NCBI RefSeq assembly: GCF_021025955.1
Contig: NZ_JAJNCL010000004.1
Span: 186,001 to 250,000 of the forward strand
Reading direction: 5' to 3'
DNA: 64,000 nucleotides
Source: Rhodococcus qingshengii
Lineage (GTDB): Bacteria > Actinomycetota > Actinomycetes > Mycobacteriales > Mycobacteriaceae
Position numbers and translations under genes: made by a program. The notes under the pieces are model-generated. The model made no database searches and was not told the origin of the DNA. It saw only the letters and a program-made list of their open reading frames with translations. Positions 27,098-35,852 of this stretch are shown here, one piece after another (position 1 is the stretch's first letter; every line of letters starts with the position of its first letter).

Positions 27098-28209
27098 AGA
27101 TCGACGGAGTTGAATTGCGCCGGGCGGCAATGCCGTTGAAGGCGCCGTTCCGAACCTCGTTCGGCACGGAGACCACCAAGGACGTGTTGTTCGTCAAGGT
27201 AGTCACCTCGGAGTCGGAGGGCTGGGGCGAGTGCGTAGCGATGTCCGAGCCTCGCTACTGCTCCGAATACACGGACGGCGCCGCCGAAGTCCTTCGCAAG
27301 TTCCTGATCCCGTCTCTGGGGGAACTCACCGATCCCGACGTGCACGCACTGAGCGCGACGATGGAACAGTTCGCCGGACACCCGATGGCCAAGGCTGCCC
27401 TGGAAACCGCCTTCCTCGACGCCGAATTGCGCGCCGCCGGGACGAGCATGTCCTCGTATCTCGGCGCAGTGGTCGATCGGGTACCCGCAGGTGTTTCGGT
27501 GGGTATCAAGAATTCGATCGACGAATTGCTCGAGGAGGTGGGCGGTTTCCTCGACGCCGGATACCTACGCATCAAACTGAAAATCGAACCGGGCTGGGAC
27601 ATCGAGCCGGTTCGCGCAGTCCGCGAGCGGTTCGGCGACAACGTACTCCTCCAGGTCGACGCGAACACCGCGTACACCTTGGCTGACGCGCGCCATCTCC
27701 AGCGGCTCGACGACTTCGATCTCCTGCTGATCGAGCAGCCGCTTCCCGAAGAAGAACTGCGCGGCCATGCCAGGTTGGCCGAGATGATGCGGACGCCCGT
27801 CTGCCTGGACGAGTCGATCACCTCCGCAAAGGTCACCGCCGACGCGCTGGCCATCGGTGCGTGCAGCGTGGTGAACATCAAACCGGGACGTGTCGGCGGT
27901 TATCTGGAGTCGCGTCGTATCCACGACGTCTGCAAGGCCAACGGTATTGCGGTGTGGTGCGGCGGAATGCTCGAGACCGGAATCGGCCGGGCCGCCAACG
28001 TCGCTCTTGCCGCGCTCCCTGGATTTGTCCTACCAGGCGATACGTCGGCTTCCGACCGGTACTTCGCCGAAGACATCACCGAGCCGTTCGTACTCGACGA
28101 CGGTTACGTGAAGGTTCCGGAAGGGCCGGGTATCGGCGTCGAACCGATCCCTGACCTGCTCGAAGCCATTACCACCTCGGTCGATTGGATCGGCATGGAT
28201 CGGCTTTGA
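27094..28209 (+). CDS. N-succinylamino-acid racemase / o-succinylbenzoate synthase-type enolase superfamily enzyme
   Basis: This 371-residue protein (usual family length) has a complete enolase-superfamily site: acid/base K163 (RIKLKIEPG), metal ligands D189, E214 and D239, and second base K263 (NIKPGRVGG). These numbers equal those I recall for the Amycolatopsis NSAR/OSBS. It would interconvert N-acyl-D- and N-acyl-L-amino acids. Since no menaquinone genes surround it, the racemase role fits better than MenC. GTG start overlaps the GNAT stop. Dipeptide epimerase is the main alternative. Confidence 0.88.
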   Translation: MKIDGVELRRAAMPLKAPFRTSFGTETTKDVLFVKVVTSESEGWGECVAMSEPRYCSEYTDGAAEVLRKFLIPSLGELTDPDVHALSATMEQFAGHPMAKAALETAFLDAELRAAGTSMSSYLGAVVDRVPAGVSVGIKNSIDELLEEVGGFLDAGYLRIKLKIEPGWDIEPVRAVRERFGDNVLLQVDANTAYTLADARHLQRLDDFDLLLIEQPLPEEELRGHARLAEMMRTPVCLDESITSAKVTADALAIGACSVVNIKPGRVGGYLESRRIHDVCKANGIAVWCGGMLETGIGRAANVALAALPGFVLPGDTSASDRYFAEDITEPFVLDDGYVKVPEGPGIGVEPIPDLLEAITTSVDWIGMDRL

Positions 28210-28256
28210 CGAATCACTATGACACACTTCGTTCACAGGACGAAGGAGTGATAGAC

Positions 28257-29876
28257 GTGGGCACCGTACGACCTCGCATCAGTTTGGTGCGGCTTCTCGA
28301 AGACGTGGGAACTACGGTGCTGAATCCGGTTGTCGGTGACCCGGAGGCGGTCCAGGAGATCGCCTCGGTGGTCATTCACGATCCTGACGACGACTCACCC
28401 TCGACGCCCGACTCCATGGTGCTGCTGGTCGGAATCACCGGCGGTGAACGTATCGCGGAGTCCGTCGCCGGCCTGGCCGAGCGCGGAGTGCGCGTGGTGG
28501 TCGCGCGAGTGACCACCGAAGTCAGTGACGCCGATCGAGAATCGATCATGTCCTCTGGCGTCGTCGTATTGACGTTGGCCCGCGGAGTTTCGTGGGTTCA
28601 GCTGACAAGCCTGCTTCATTCGGTGCTCTCGGCCCGAAACGAAGTCGGGCACATCCATTCACGCGGAGGTGGACCGGCCGGCGATCTGTTCGCCTTCGCC
28701 AACGCCGTGAGCGCGCTCTTGGATGCCCCGATCACGATCGAGGACCGAAGCTCACGGGTCATCGCCTTCTCCGGACGCCAGGAAGAAGGAGACGGTCCAC
28801 GTATCGCGACCGTTCTGGAGCGGCAAGTTCCTGATCAGTACATTCGAGTGCTCGAAGAGGCAGGGGTCTTCGACCGGCTCTATCGCAGCGACGATCCGGT
28901 GTGGGTGTCGGCGGAGACTCTCGGTACAAAAATGGGACGTATCGCCGTGTCCATCCGAGCCGGCGACGAATTCCTCGGCTCGATGTGGGTGGCAACCGGT
29001 GAGCCGATGTCCGAGGACCGGATGCGTGCACTGCGCGATTCGGCCGGGTTGATCGCGCTGCAGATGTTGCGGTTGCGCGGCGGCGCCGACGCCGAGCGTC
29101 GACTGCGCGCAGACCTGATCGCGACCCTTCTCGACGGTGGGTCCGGTGCGGTCGACGCAATGAATCGCCTCGGCCTCGGGACCGGTCCTGCACTCGTGAT
29201 GGCCTTGGGTCGTAGGTCTTTCGAGGGATCGTCGAAGCCGGACGATGCCGCCCACGTGGTGCGGCTGACCGACGCTCTGGCCATGCACCTAGGCGCGGTC
29301 CACTCGCAGTCGGCGGCTGCATTGGTCAACGGAACCGGCTACGCGGTGCTGTCTGTGCGAGGGCACTCCCCGGCAGAAGCCGAGCTGCAGGCGTTCCGTG
29401 TGGCCTCGGATTTCCTGGACCGCACCGGAGCGTCCGGCGACACGATCATCGGGATCGGCCGGGTCGTGACCAGACCGGCTCAGTTGAGCCGATCGAAGCG
29501 CGATGCCGAACATGCCCTCGAAGTGTTGTTGGCGGGACGAGCGTCGGGCAGCGTCGCCACTTTCAGCAGCGTCCACGTCGACGCCATTCTGTTGGAGATC
29601 GCGTCGGAAGCTGCGGCCGAGGGATTCTCGGACCTCGGGCCCATCGAGGCGATCGCCAGCCATGACGCTGCCCATGCGACCTCGTTCGTCGACACCCTCG
29701 ATGCGTGGCTCAACGCCTTCGGCGACGTCGGTGACGCCGCGGCGTCATTGCACGTGCACCCCAACACCTTTCGGTATCGCCTCAGCAAGTTGAAGGGTAT
29801 GGCCGCGTTGGATCTCGACGATCCCAACGTTCGCTTCCGGTTGATGGTGCATCTTCGTTTGCGCGGTCCACGCTAG
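28257..29876 (+). CDS. PucR/CdaR-family transcriptional regulator
   Basis: This 539-residue regulator has an N-terminal PucR ligand domain (about 1-140, with LVGITGG and ARVTTE segments) and a central GGDEF-related region. A C-terminal helix-turn-helix follows (GDVGDAAASLHVHPNTFRYRL). Starts: the frame opens at 28185, but GTG at 28257 has AAGGAG 8 bases upstream, so I use it. It follows the racemase by 47 bases and is probably the pathway activator responding to a substrate or product. Such regulators control purine, amino-acid and sugar-acid catabolism. Confidence 0.87.
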   Translation: MGTVRPRISLVRLLEDVGTTVLNPVVGDPEAVQEIASVVIHDPDDDSPSTPDSMVLLVGITGGERIAESVAGLAERGVRVVVARVTTEVSDADRESIMSSGVVVLTLARGVSWVQLTSLLHSVLSARNEVGHIHSRGGGPAGDLFAFANAVSALLDAPITIEDRSSRVIAFSGRQEEGDGPRIATVLERQVPDQYIRVLEEAGVFDRLYRSDDPVWVSAETLGTKMGRIAVSIRAGDEFLGSMWVATGEPMSEDRMRALRDSAGLIALQMLRLRGGADAERRLRADLIATLLDGGSGAVDAMNRLGLGTGPALVMALGRRSFEGSSKPDDAAHVVRLTDALAMHLGAVHSQSAAALVNGTGYAVLSVRGHSPAEAELQAFRVASDFLDRTGASGDTIIGIGRVVTRPAQLSRSKRDAEHALEVLLAGRASGSVATFSSVHVDAILLEIASEAAAEGFSDLGPIEAIASHDAAHATSFVDTLDAWLNAFGDVGDAAASLHVHPNTFRYRLSKLKGMAALDLDDPNVRFRLMVHLRLRGPR

Positions 29877-29887
29877 TTCGAAAGCCG

Positions 29888-29930
29888 AAAATGCGGGTCG
29901 CGCTGGTTTCTCGGCGCGACCCGCATTTTT
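29888..29930. terminator. Bidirectional terminator after the PucR gene
   Basis: A perfect 16-base-pair stem (AAAATGCGGGTCGCGC with its complement) has a 10-base loop and A- and T-rich flanks. It separates convergent genes. Confidence 0.9.
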
Positions 29931-29945
29931 ATCGGTGGGTTCCGG

Positions 29946-30839
29946 TCAGTTGTTGCGAAGTGCTTCGATTGCGATGCGTCCGACGGTTCCGATCGAGGCG
30001 TCGATCTTCGGGGCACGATGAGTGAGTGCGTGGGACTTGGTGAAGACACCGACGGCATAACGCTTACCGTCCGGGTACGCCACGACGCCGGCTTCGTTTC
30101 GTACCAGTCCCAATGTCCCGGTCTTGGCAGCGACGGTGACCTCGTCGGGGAAACCAGATGAAAGGCGGTGTGGCCAGACCTGCTTGCTCATGATCGTTCG
30201 GACCTCTTCGCAGGCCGACGCGGGGCCGGCTTCGTCCCTCCAGATTGCAGCCAGCAACATTGTGATCTCACGAGGAGTGCTGGAGTTGGAGCGGGCCGGA
30301 TCCATGACGGAAATCGTCCGGAGAATTTCGATCGGAGGCATTTCAAGCAAGGTGCCCTTGTCGACTCCGAGGTCGTCGTAGACCGATTTGAACAAACCGC
30401 GGCAGTCGCGGACCAAATTGGTCTTCTCCAAACCGAGCCCACGCAGCGTTGCGACGATGTTGTCGAGTCCGAGACGCTCGAACAAGAAATCCGTGGCGGC
30501 GTTGTCGCTGAAGCTCATCATGAGCAGAGCGAGGTCTCGCCAGCTGGCGGTGACATCGTCGGCGCAACCGCCGATACCGATGCCGCCGGAGCGGAACTCG
30601 GCGGTCACCGTGGCGTGCTCGGTCGGATCAAGGGTGCCTGCCGCTACTTCACGGGCGTACTGGAGTACGACAGGAATCTTGAACACGGAGGCGAGGATGA
30701 CACCTTCGTCAGCGCCGTAGCCGAACTCTTCGCCGGAATCGATGTCGCGTGCGTGGACGAACGCATCGGTCTTCGCTTCGGCCAGTACAGCAGCGATCTC
30801 CTGCTGTGCGCTCTCAACGTACGTGGCAGTTTCGGTCAT
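29946..30839 (-). CDS. Class A beta-lactamase-like serine hydrolase without signal peptide
   Basis: This 297-residue protein has the penicillin-binding fold motifs S51-x-x-K54 (ASVFKIP), SDN at 111-113 and KTG at 239-241. The omega-loop ExxLN with general base Glu166 of true class A beta-lactamases is not present. In its place is an extended segment around 145-190. There is no signal peptide or membrane anchor, so it should be cytoplasmic. Beta-lactam resistance is therefore doubtful. A D-Ala-containing peptide, amide or ester is a more natural substrate given the D-amino-acid island next to it (inference). ATG is preceded by GAAGGG. Confidence 0.8.
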   Translation of the reverse strand: MTETATYVESAQQEIAAVLAEAKTDAFVHARDIDSGEEFGYGADEGVILASVFKIPVVLQYAREVAAGTLDPTEHATVTAEFRSGGIGIGGCADDVTASWRDLALLMMSFSDNAATDFLFERLGLDNIVATLRGLGLEKTNLVRDCRGLFKSVYDDLGVDKGTLLEMPPIEILRTISVMDPARSNSSTPREITMLLAAIWRDEAGPASACEEVRTIMSKQVWPHRLSSGFPDEVTVAAKTGTLGLVRNEAGVVAYPDGKRYAVGVFTKSHALTHRAPKIDASIGTVGRIAIEALRNN

Positions 30840-30992
30840 TCGAGAAGCCCTTCGTCGGTATCCGTATATCTGGGTTATTCGTGGATTCGACGATAGTGAG
30901 TCGACGACGGGGGGTCTTGTACGAATCGACGAAGCTGACCGGAAGGTTCGGTGCGGATATGCCGAATCATCCGGGCGTCGGGGTGTTCCAGA

Positions 30993-31628
30993 TCAGGAGG
31001 CGTATGTTTCGAGCCGGCAGCGGACAAGGCTGTCGACATCGCCGCGGCGCTTGTCGGAGACGACGCCGGCCAGCAGGAGAGTGAACAACTCGCCGATGCG
31101 GTCGTCCAAATCGCTTCGCCTGGTGAGCACGTTCGAAACTAGTTGAACGCCGGTGAATGCCGAGATCGCCACGCGGCCCACCGATTCCGGCTCCACGTCG
31201 TCGCGTATATCGCCTTCGCGTTTCGCGGCCTCGGCCAGTTTTCGAAGCTCGCGGATCCACGCGAGGTACGGACCTTGCGAACCGTCAGCAGAGGCCAATT
31301 CGAGGGTAAGTCGGACTCCCGCACGAACAATCGGGTCCGCGACAAGCTGGCGGCCCATCTCGTGGCACACCATGACGAGCTGTTCCAGTGCCGGTGCGCC
31401 TGTGGCTGCAACTGCGGTGAAGGCGGTGATCGAGATCTGGTGCTGTTCTTCGATGACAGCTTGAGCTAATTCGTCTTTGGACGAGAAGTGGAAATAGACC
31501 GCGCCCTTGGTCATCTGCGCCGCGGACACGATGTCGTTCATACTCGTGCTGCCGTACCCCGTGACTTCGAACCGATCGGCAGCGCCACGAAGAATCTGAC
31601 GCCGACTGATCTTGGCACGTTCCTGCAT
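30993..31628 (-). CDS. TetR regulator of the gamma-butyrolactone receptor (ScbR-like) type
   Basis: This 211-residue protein has an N-terminal helix-turn-helix (QERAKISRRQIL through TKGAVYFHFSSKDELAQAVI). The wording is typical of ArpA/ScbR autoregulator receptors, which bind signalling butyrolactones. The C-terminal ligand domain is variable. It is upstream of and on the same strand as the beta-lactamase-like gene, with a 153-base gap. A TAGGGCCCTA palindrome lies at 31669-31678 in its promoter. No butyrolactone synthase is seen in the window, so the ligand is unknown. Confidence 0.82.
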   Translation of the reverse strand: MQERAKISRRQILRGAADRFEVTGYGSTSMNDIVSAAQMTKGAVYFHFSSKDELAQAVIEEQHQISITAFTAVAATGAPALEQLVMVCHEMGRQLVADPIVRAGVRLTLELASADGSQGPYLAWIRELRKLAEAAKREGDIRDDVEPESVGRVAISAFTGVQLVSNVLTRRSDLDDRIGELFTLLLAGVVSDKRRGDVDSLVRCRLETYAS

Positions 31629-31781
31629 TGCTCCCTTGTCCTCCGACTGTTAACACGTGAACTAGTTTTAGGGCCCTAGGTCCCGGACCAGCGCCCCACG
31701 GTAGCAGCGAAACTCATGCTCGCGCGACAGCGCGAAACGGACTGTTCGGTGTGCAATCGCAGGTCACGGTCGGTAGGAGCG

Positions 31782-31822
31782 AAAAATGCGACCGCCGCAA
31801 CCTCCGTTGGAGGCTGCGGCGG
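31782..31822 (-). terminator. Terminator of the HIT gene
   Basis: On the minus strand a 14-base-pair GC-rich stem (one mismatch, 3-base loop) is followed by GCATTTTTC, a run of five T. It lies 45 bases after the HIT stop. The rest of 31629-31781 shows only the TetR promoter region. Confidence 0.8.
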
Positions 31823-31866
31823 GGAGTCCAGTTATCGGCCAGCGAAATTCGGTCAAAGGTACGCGA

Positions 31867-32295
31867 TCAACGAGTCGGAACTGTTGCCTCGAAGCCGAGG
31901 TCGCGTAGTGCCGACTTGAGTTTGGTCTGTGCCTCGTCGAGAGATTCGGGTGACGGCGAAGTGTCGGCGCCACTGATGTCGAAGTTCCCCATGTCGTATG
32001 CGGGGAAGACGTGAACGTGAAGATGCGGAACTTCCAGACCTGCGATGAGGAGACCGGCCCGCGGCGCGTCGAACGCCTTCCTCACAGCCTGACCCAGGGT
32101 GCGGGCAACCGCGGTGACCTTGGCAAAGAGTTCAGGATCTACGTCCTGCCACTGATCGACCTCGGCTCGCGGTACGACAAGTACGTGACCTTGCGTTACC
32201 GGTGCGATGGTCAGGAACGCGACAACGTCGTCGTCCTCCCACACGAAACGTCCTGGTAGATCCCCGTTGATGATGGCGCTGAAGACTGAAGGCAT
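31867..32295 (-). CDS. HIT family nucleotide hydrolase
   Basis: This 142-residue protein has the histidine triad HLHVHVFP near residues 94-101. The fold text is typical ([25 protein letters not shown]). HIT proteins hydrolyse nucleoside phosphoramidates or related nucleotides. M. tuberculosis has a HIT gene (Rv0759c, from memory) just after phoR; here about 13 kb of accessory genes separates them. Confidence 0.9.
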   Translation of the reverse strand: MPSVFSAIINGDLPGRFVWEDDDVVAFLTIAPVTQGHVLVVPRAEVDQWQDVDPELFAKVTAVARTLGQAVRKAFDAPRAGLLIAGLEVPHLHVHVFPAYDMGNFDISGADTSPSPESLDEAQTKLKSALRDLGFEATVPTR

Positions 32296-32382
32296 ACCCC
32301 GAGGTTAGCCCGCGTCCGGTTGCCAGGAAACTCCCAGGCTGGACGCAGGTTCGTCGGAGCAGGCCCGACAAATCTAGGACGC

Positions 32383-33624
32383 ATGACGACAGAAGCCATG
32401 CAGACCGCGGGCAGCGCGGACGCAGGGGAGCTCTCCGCGACGACTGTAGTGCTGGACGTGGTCGTCCCGGTATACAACGAAGAGGCGGGCCTCGAGACGT
32501 GCGTGCGTCGCTTACGCCATCATTTACGCACGCAGGTGCCATTTTCTGCGCGAATTACCATCGCGGACAACGCCAGCGTCGACGGCACCTTGGCGCTCGC
32601 ACGTTCCCTCGCTGAAGAGTTCGACGATGTCCGGGTCGTGCACCTGGATGCGAAGGGCCGTGGTCGAGCACTTCGGCAGGTGTGGAGCGATTCCGACGCG
32701 GACGTGGTCGCGTACATGGACGTCGACCTCTCGACCGATCTCAACGCCCTGATGCCGTTGATTGCTCCGCTGCTCTCCGGACACTCGGACATCGCCATCG
32801 GGTCCCGGTTGGCACGTTCGTCCCGCGTGGTCCGTGGCCCCAAGCGTGAGTTCATCTCGCGTAGTTACAACCTCATCCTCCGAGGCGCGCTCCATGCTCG
32901 CTTCACCGACGCCCAGTGCGGTTTCAAAGCCATGCGCGTCGACGTTGCGCGGCAACTACTTCCGCTGGTAGAGGACACCGGATGGTTCTTCGACACCGAA
33001 TTGCTGGTGCTGGCCGAGCGTGCCGGAATGCGAATTCACGAGGTTCCTGTCGACTGGGTAGACGACCCGGACAGCCGGGTAGACATCGTCGCCACGGCAG
33101 TCGCCGACCTCAAAGGTGTGGTTCGCGTCGGGCGAGCACTCTCGACCGGCTCACTCCCACTGGCCGAGCTCAGGGCGAGTTTCGGCCGTGAACCGTTGGT
33201 TCCGGGTGTTCCGCGAGGCATGGTCGGTCAACTCTCACGCTTCGCCGTGGTGGGAGTCATTTCTACGCTTGCGTACGCGCTGCTCTATCTCGCACTGCAC
33301 TCGATTATGGGTGCGCAGTGGGCCAATGCCGTCGCATTACTGGTGACCGCGGTGTTCAACACCGCCGCCAATCGAGCCTTCACCTTCGGGATCCGGGGCT
33401 CGGAAGGATCCGCCCGGCACCAGATGCAGGGCCTGCTTGTATTCGGGTTCGGCTTGCTGCTCACCAGCGGATCGTTGTTCGTGCTCGACGTTGTGGCGCA
33501 CGATGCGTCCAAACACGTCGAGCTTGCTGTACTCGTCATTGCCAATCTTGTTGCCACAGTGAGTCGATTCATCGCACTGCGCTGGGTGTTTCGCACCGCA
33601 CAACCCGTAGGAGCTGATCGATGA
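32383..33624 (+). CDS. Family 2 glycosyltransferase with GtrA membrane domain (YkcC-like)
   Basis: This 413-residue protein has an N-terminal GT-A domain with VVPVYNEE, a DNASVDGT segment, MDVDLSTD (metal DxD) and GSRL, like dolichyl-phosphate mannose synthase. A C-terminal GtrA-like domain of four helices follows (about 285-405). It would load a sugar from a nucleotide donor onto polyprenyl phosphate and help move it across the membrane. The start is ATG at 32383; the frame opens at 32320. It overlaps the next gene by ATGA, and the pair parallels Bacillus ykcC-ykcB. Confidence 0.88.
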   Translation: MTTEAMQTAGSADAGELSATTVVLDVVVPVYNEEAGLETCVRRLRHHLRTQVPFSARITIADNASVDGTLALARSLAEEFDDVRVVHLDAKGRGRALRQVWSDSDADVVAYMDVDLSTDLNALMPLIAPLLSGHSDIAIGSRLARSSRVVRGPKREFISRSYNLILRGALHARFTDAQCGFKAMRVDVARQLLPLVEDTGWFFDTELLVLAERAGMRIHEVPVDWVDDPDSRVDIVATAVADLKGVVRVGRALSTGSLPLAELRASFGREPLVPGVPRGMVGQLSRFAVVGVISTLAYALLYLALHSIMGAQWANAVALLVTAVFNTAANRAFTFGIRGSEGSARHQMQGLLVFGFGLLLTSGSLFVLDVVAHDASKHVELAVLVIANLVATVSRFIALRWVFRTAQPVGADR

Positions 33625-35765
33625 CCGCCACTGTAGAAAGATCAGCCGCGTCGGTGCCGGCGCCGGAACCGCAGCGTCAGGTGCGCTGGGAACCGTGGGC
33701 GCTCGGAGTGCTGTTGGTGGGCACCGGAGTCGCCTACATCTGGGGCCTGGGTGCATCCGGATGGGCCAACTCGTTCTATGCCGCTGCGGTACAGGCAGGT
33801 TCGGTGTCGTGGAAGGCCTTCTTCTTCGGCTCTTCGGACGCTGCGAACTCGATCACCGTCGACAAGCCGCCGATGTCCCTGTGGTTGATGTCGCTGTCAG
33901 TTCGCATCTTCGGACTCAACTCCTGGGCGATGTTAGTGCCGCAGGCGCTGCTCGGTGTCGGATCGGTGGCACTGTTGTGGGGAACGGTTCGACGGTACTT
34001 CGGGGCTGCCGCCGGACTACTCGCCGGTTTGGTGCTGGCTCTCACTCCCGTAGCGGCGCTGATGTTCCGGTTCAACAACCCGGATGCCATGCTGGTACTC
34101 CTGATGATCGCAGCAGTGTGGGCGATGATGCGCGCCGTGCAGGACGGCCGAACCCGCTGGCTCGTGTTGGTCGGCGTCTTCTGCGGATTCGGTTTCCTGA
34201 CTAAGCAATTGCAGGTCATGTTGGTGGTGCCGCCACTGGCACTCACCTATCTGATCGCCGGACCGCCGAAACTGGGTAAGCGGGTACTTCAACTGTTCGC
34301 TGCACTGGGCGGGCTGATCGTCTCCGCCGGATGGTGGTTGGCAATCGTCGAACTGTGGCCGGCCGACTCACGTCCATGGATCGGTGGTTCGCAGAACAAT
34401 TCGATTCTCGAACTGACGCTCGGCTACAACGGGCTCGGACGCTTGAGCGGCAACGAGACCGGGAGCGTCGGAGGCGGCGGAATGCGCGGTCCTGGTGATG
34501 CTGCGGCCGGCGCCGCTGCGGGAGGCTTCCCGGGAATGGGCGAGGCAACGGGTGGTATGGCGCCAGGGGGTATGCCAGCAGGGGGTATGGCTCCAGGTGG
34601 TGGGGCCGGTGGCGGCATGTGGGGGAGTACCGGCATTACGCGCCTGTTCGAATCTGCCCAGGGCGGGCAGATTGCCTGGTTGATTCCTGCCGCACTGATA
34701 CTTCTGGTGGCTGGAATCGTGCTGCGAGGCAGGGCTCCGCGCGTCGACACACAGCGCGCCTCGTTCATCGTCTGGGGACTGTGGCTGTTGGTGACCGGAC
34801 TGACCTTCAGTTTCATGGCGGGAATCTTCCACGCCTACTACACCGTTGCGCTGGCGCCAGCGATCGCCGCGCTGCTCGGTTCAGGATCCGTAGTGGCGTG
34901 GCGTCATCGTGACGTCCTCTGGGTTCGCATCATTCTGGCGGTGTCCTTTGCCGCAACCGTCGCGATGGCGTGGGTACTGCTCGGGCGTTCGCCGTCATTC
35001 GTACCGTGGCTCCGGTGGGCCATTTTGGTAGTCGGCATCGTCGCTGCCGTGGCAGTGCTGATTCCGGCGGTGTCGAGAGGTCGACTGGCCGTGGCAGTGA
35101 TTCTCGCGGCGATCTTCACCGGCTTGGCGGGTCCGACTGCCTACGCGATCGACACGATCAACACTCCGCATACCGGCTCCATAGTTTCGGCCGGACCGAG
35201 CGTCGAAGGTGGAATGGGTGGACCAGGCGGTGGCCGCGGAGGATTCGGAGGATTCGGCGGCACGGCTGATGGCGGTAACCGTCGGACGGACGGAACGCCA
35301 CCTGCAGGAATGGGCCAGATGCCCGGTGGTGCAATAGCTCCGGGCACCACCACATCGACCACCGATGGAACGCGAGGGGCAATGGGTGGCGGTGCCGCCG
35401 GTGGTCTACTGCAGGGCAGCACGCCGGGAGCCACTGTTGTGTCCACACTCGAAGAGAACTCCGACCAGTTCACGTGGGTCGCCGCGGCAATCGGGTCCAA
35501 CAGCGCCTCGGGTTATCAGCTTGCGACGCAGTCACCGGTCATGGCTATCGGAGGGTTCAACGGGAGCGATCCGTCCCCGACGCTCGCGCAGTTCCAACAG
35601 TACGTGTCAGAGGGTAAAATTCACTTCTTCATCGCCGGTGGGGGGATGGGTGGCGGTATGAACGCCGAAGGCACCGCTACCGCTATCTCGACGTGGGTGA
35701 CCGAAAACTTCACCGCCACAACGGTGGACGGGGTGACCCTCTACGACTTGACGGTTGCAGGCTGA
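33621..35765 (+). CDS. GT39/ArnT-like polyprenyl-phosphate-sugar transferase with Gly/Met-rich inserts (YkcB-like)
   Basis: This 714-residue multi-pass protein has an N-terminal membrane domain (about 30-240) with the family's early acidic site region (DKPPMSLWL, FNNPDAML). Two long low-complexity inserts rich in Gly, Met, Pro and Ala follow at about 288-335 and 525-590. A C-terminal extracytoplasmic domain (about 600-714) is like that of YkcB proteins (FTWVAAAIGS, FFIAGGGMGGG, VTENF). It would use the lipid-linked sugar made by the upstream enzyme to glycosylate a cell-surface acceptor, which is unknown. A perfect terminator follows. Confidence 0.87.
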   Translation: MTATVERSAASVPAPEPQRQVRWEPWALGVLLVGTGVAYIWGLGASGWANSFYAAAVQAGSVSWKAFFFGSSDAANSITVDKPPMSLWLMSLSVRIFGLNSWAMLVPQALLGVGSVALLWGTVRRYFGAAAGLLAGLVLALTPVAALMFRFNNPDAMLVLLMIAAVWAMMRAVQDGRTRWLVLVGVFCGFGFLTKQLQVMLVVPPLALTYLIAGPPKLGKRVLQLFAALGGLIVSAGWWLAIVELWPADSRPWIGGSQNNSILELTLGYNGLGRLSGNETGSVGGGGMRGPGDAAAGAAAGGFPGMGEATGGMAPGGMPAGGMAPGGGAGGGMWGSTGITRLFESAQGGQIAWLIPAALILLVAGIVLRGRAPRVDTQRASFIVWGLWLLVTGLTFSFMAGIFHAYYTVALAPAIAALLGSGSVVAWRHRDVLWVRIILAVSFAATVAMAWVLLGRSPSFVPWLRWAILVVGIVAAVAVLIPAVSRGRLAVAVILAAIFTGLAGPTAYAIDTINTPHTGSIVSAGPSVEGGMGGPGGGRGGFGGFGGTADGGNRRTDGTPPAGMGQMPGGAIAPGTTTSTTDGTRGAMGGGAAGGLLQGSTPGATVVSTLEENSDQFTWVAAAIGSNSASGYQLATQSPVMAIGGFNGSDPSPTLAQFQQYVSEGKIHFFIAGGGMGGGMNAEGTATAISTWVTENFTATTVDGVTLYDLTVAG

Positions 35766-35779
35766 CCCAGCAAGAACGC

Positions 35780-35826
35780 ACGCCAGGTCCGCATCGGAGG
35801 TGCTCCCTCCGATGCGGACCTGGCGT
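35780..35826. terminator. Bidirectional terminator, 21-bp perfect stem
   Basis: ACGCCAGGTCCGCATCGGAGG pairs perfectly with 35806-35826 across a 5-base loop, between convergent genes. Confidence 0.88.
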
Positions 35827-35852
35827 GAAGTTGTATGCCTGAGAAGCTGTTC

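Noticed and set aside
31650-31680. CACGTG and AACTAGTT palindromes near the TetR start as a receptor-binding element
   Set aside because: Neither extends to a 20-26 bp imperfect palindrome typical of autoregulatory elements; only TAGGGCCCTA is mentioned, without a functional claim.
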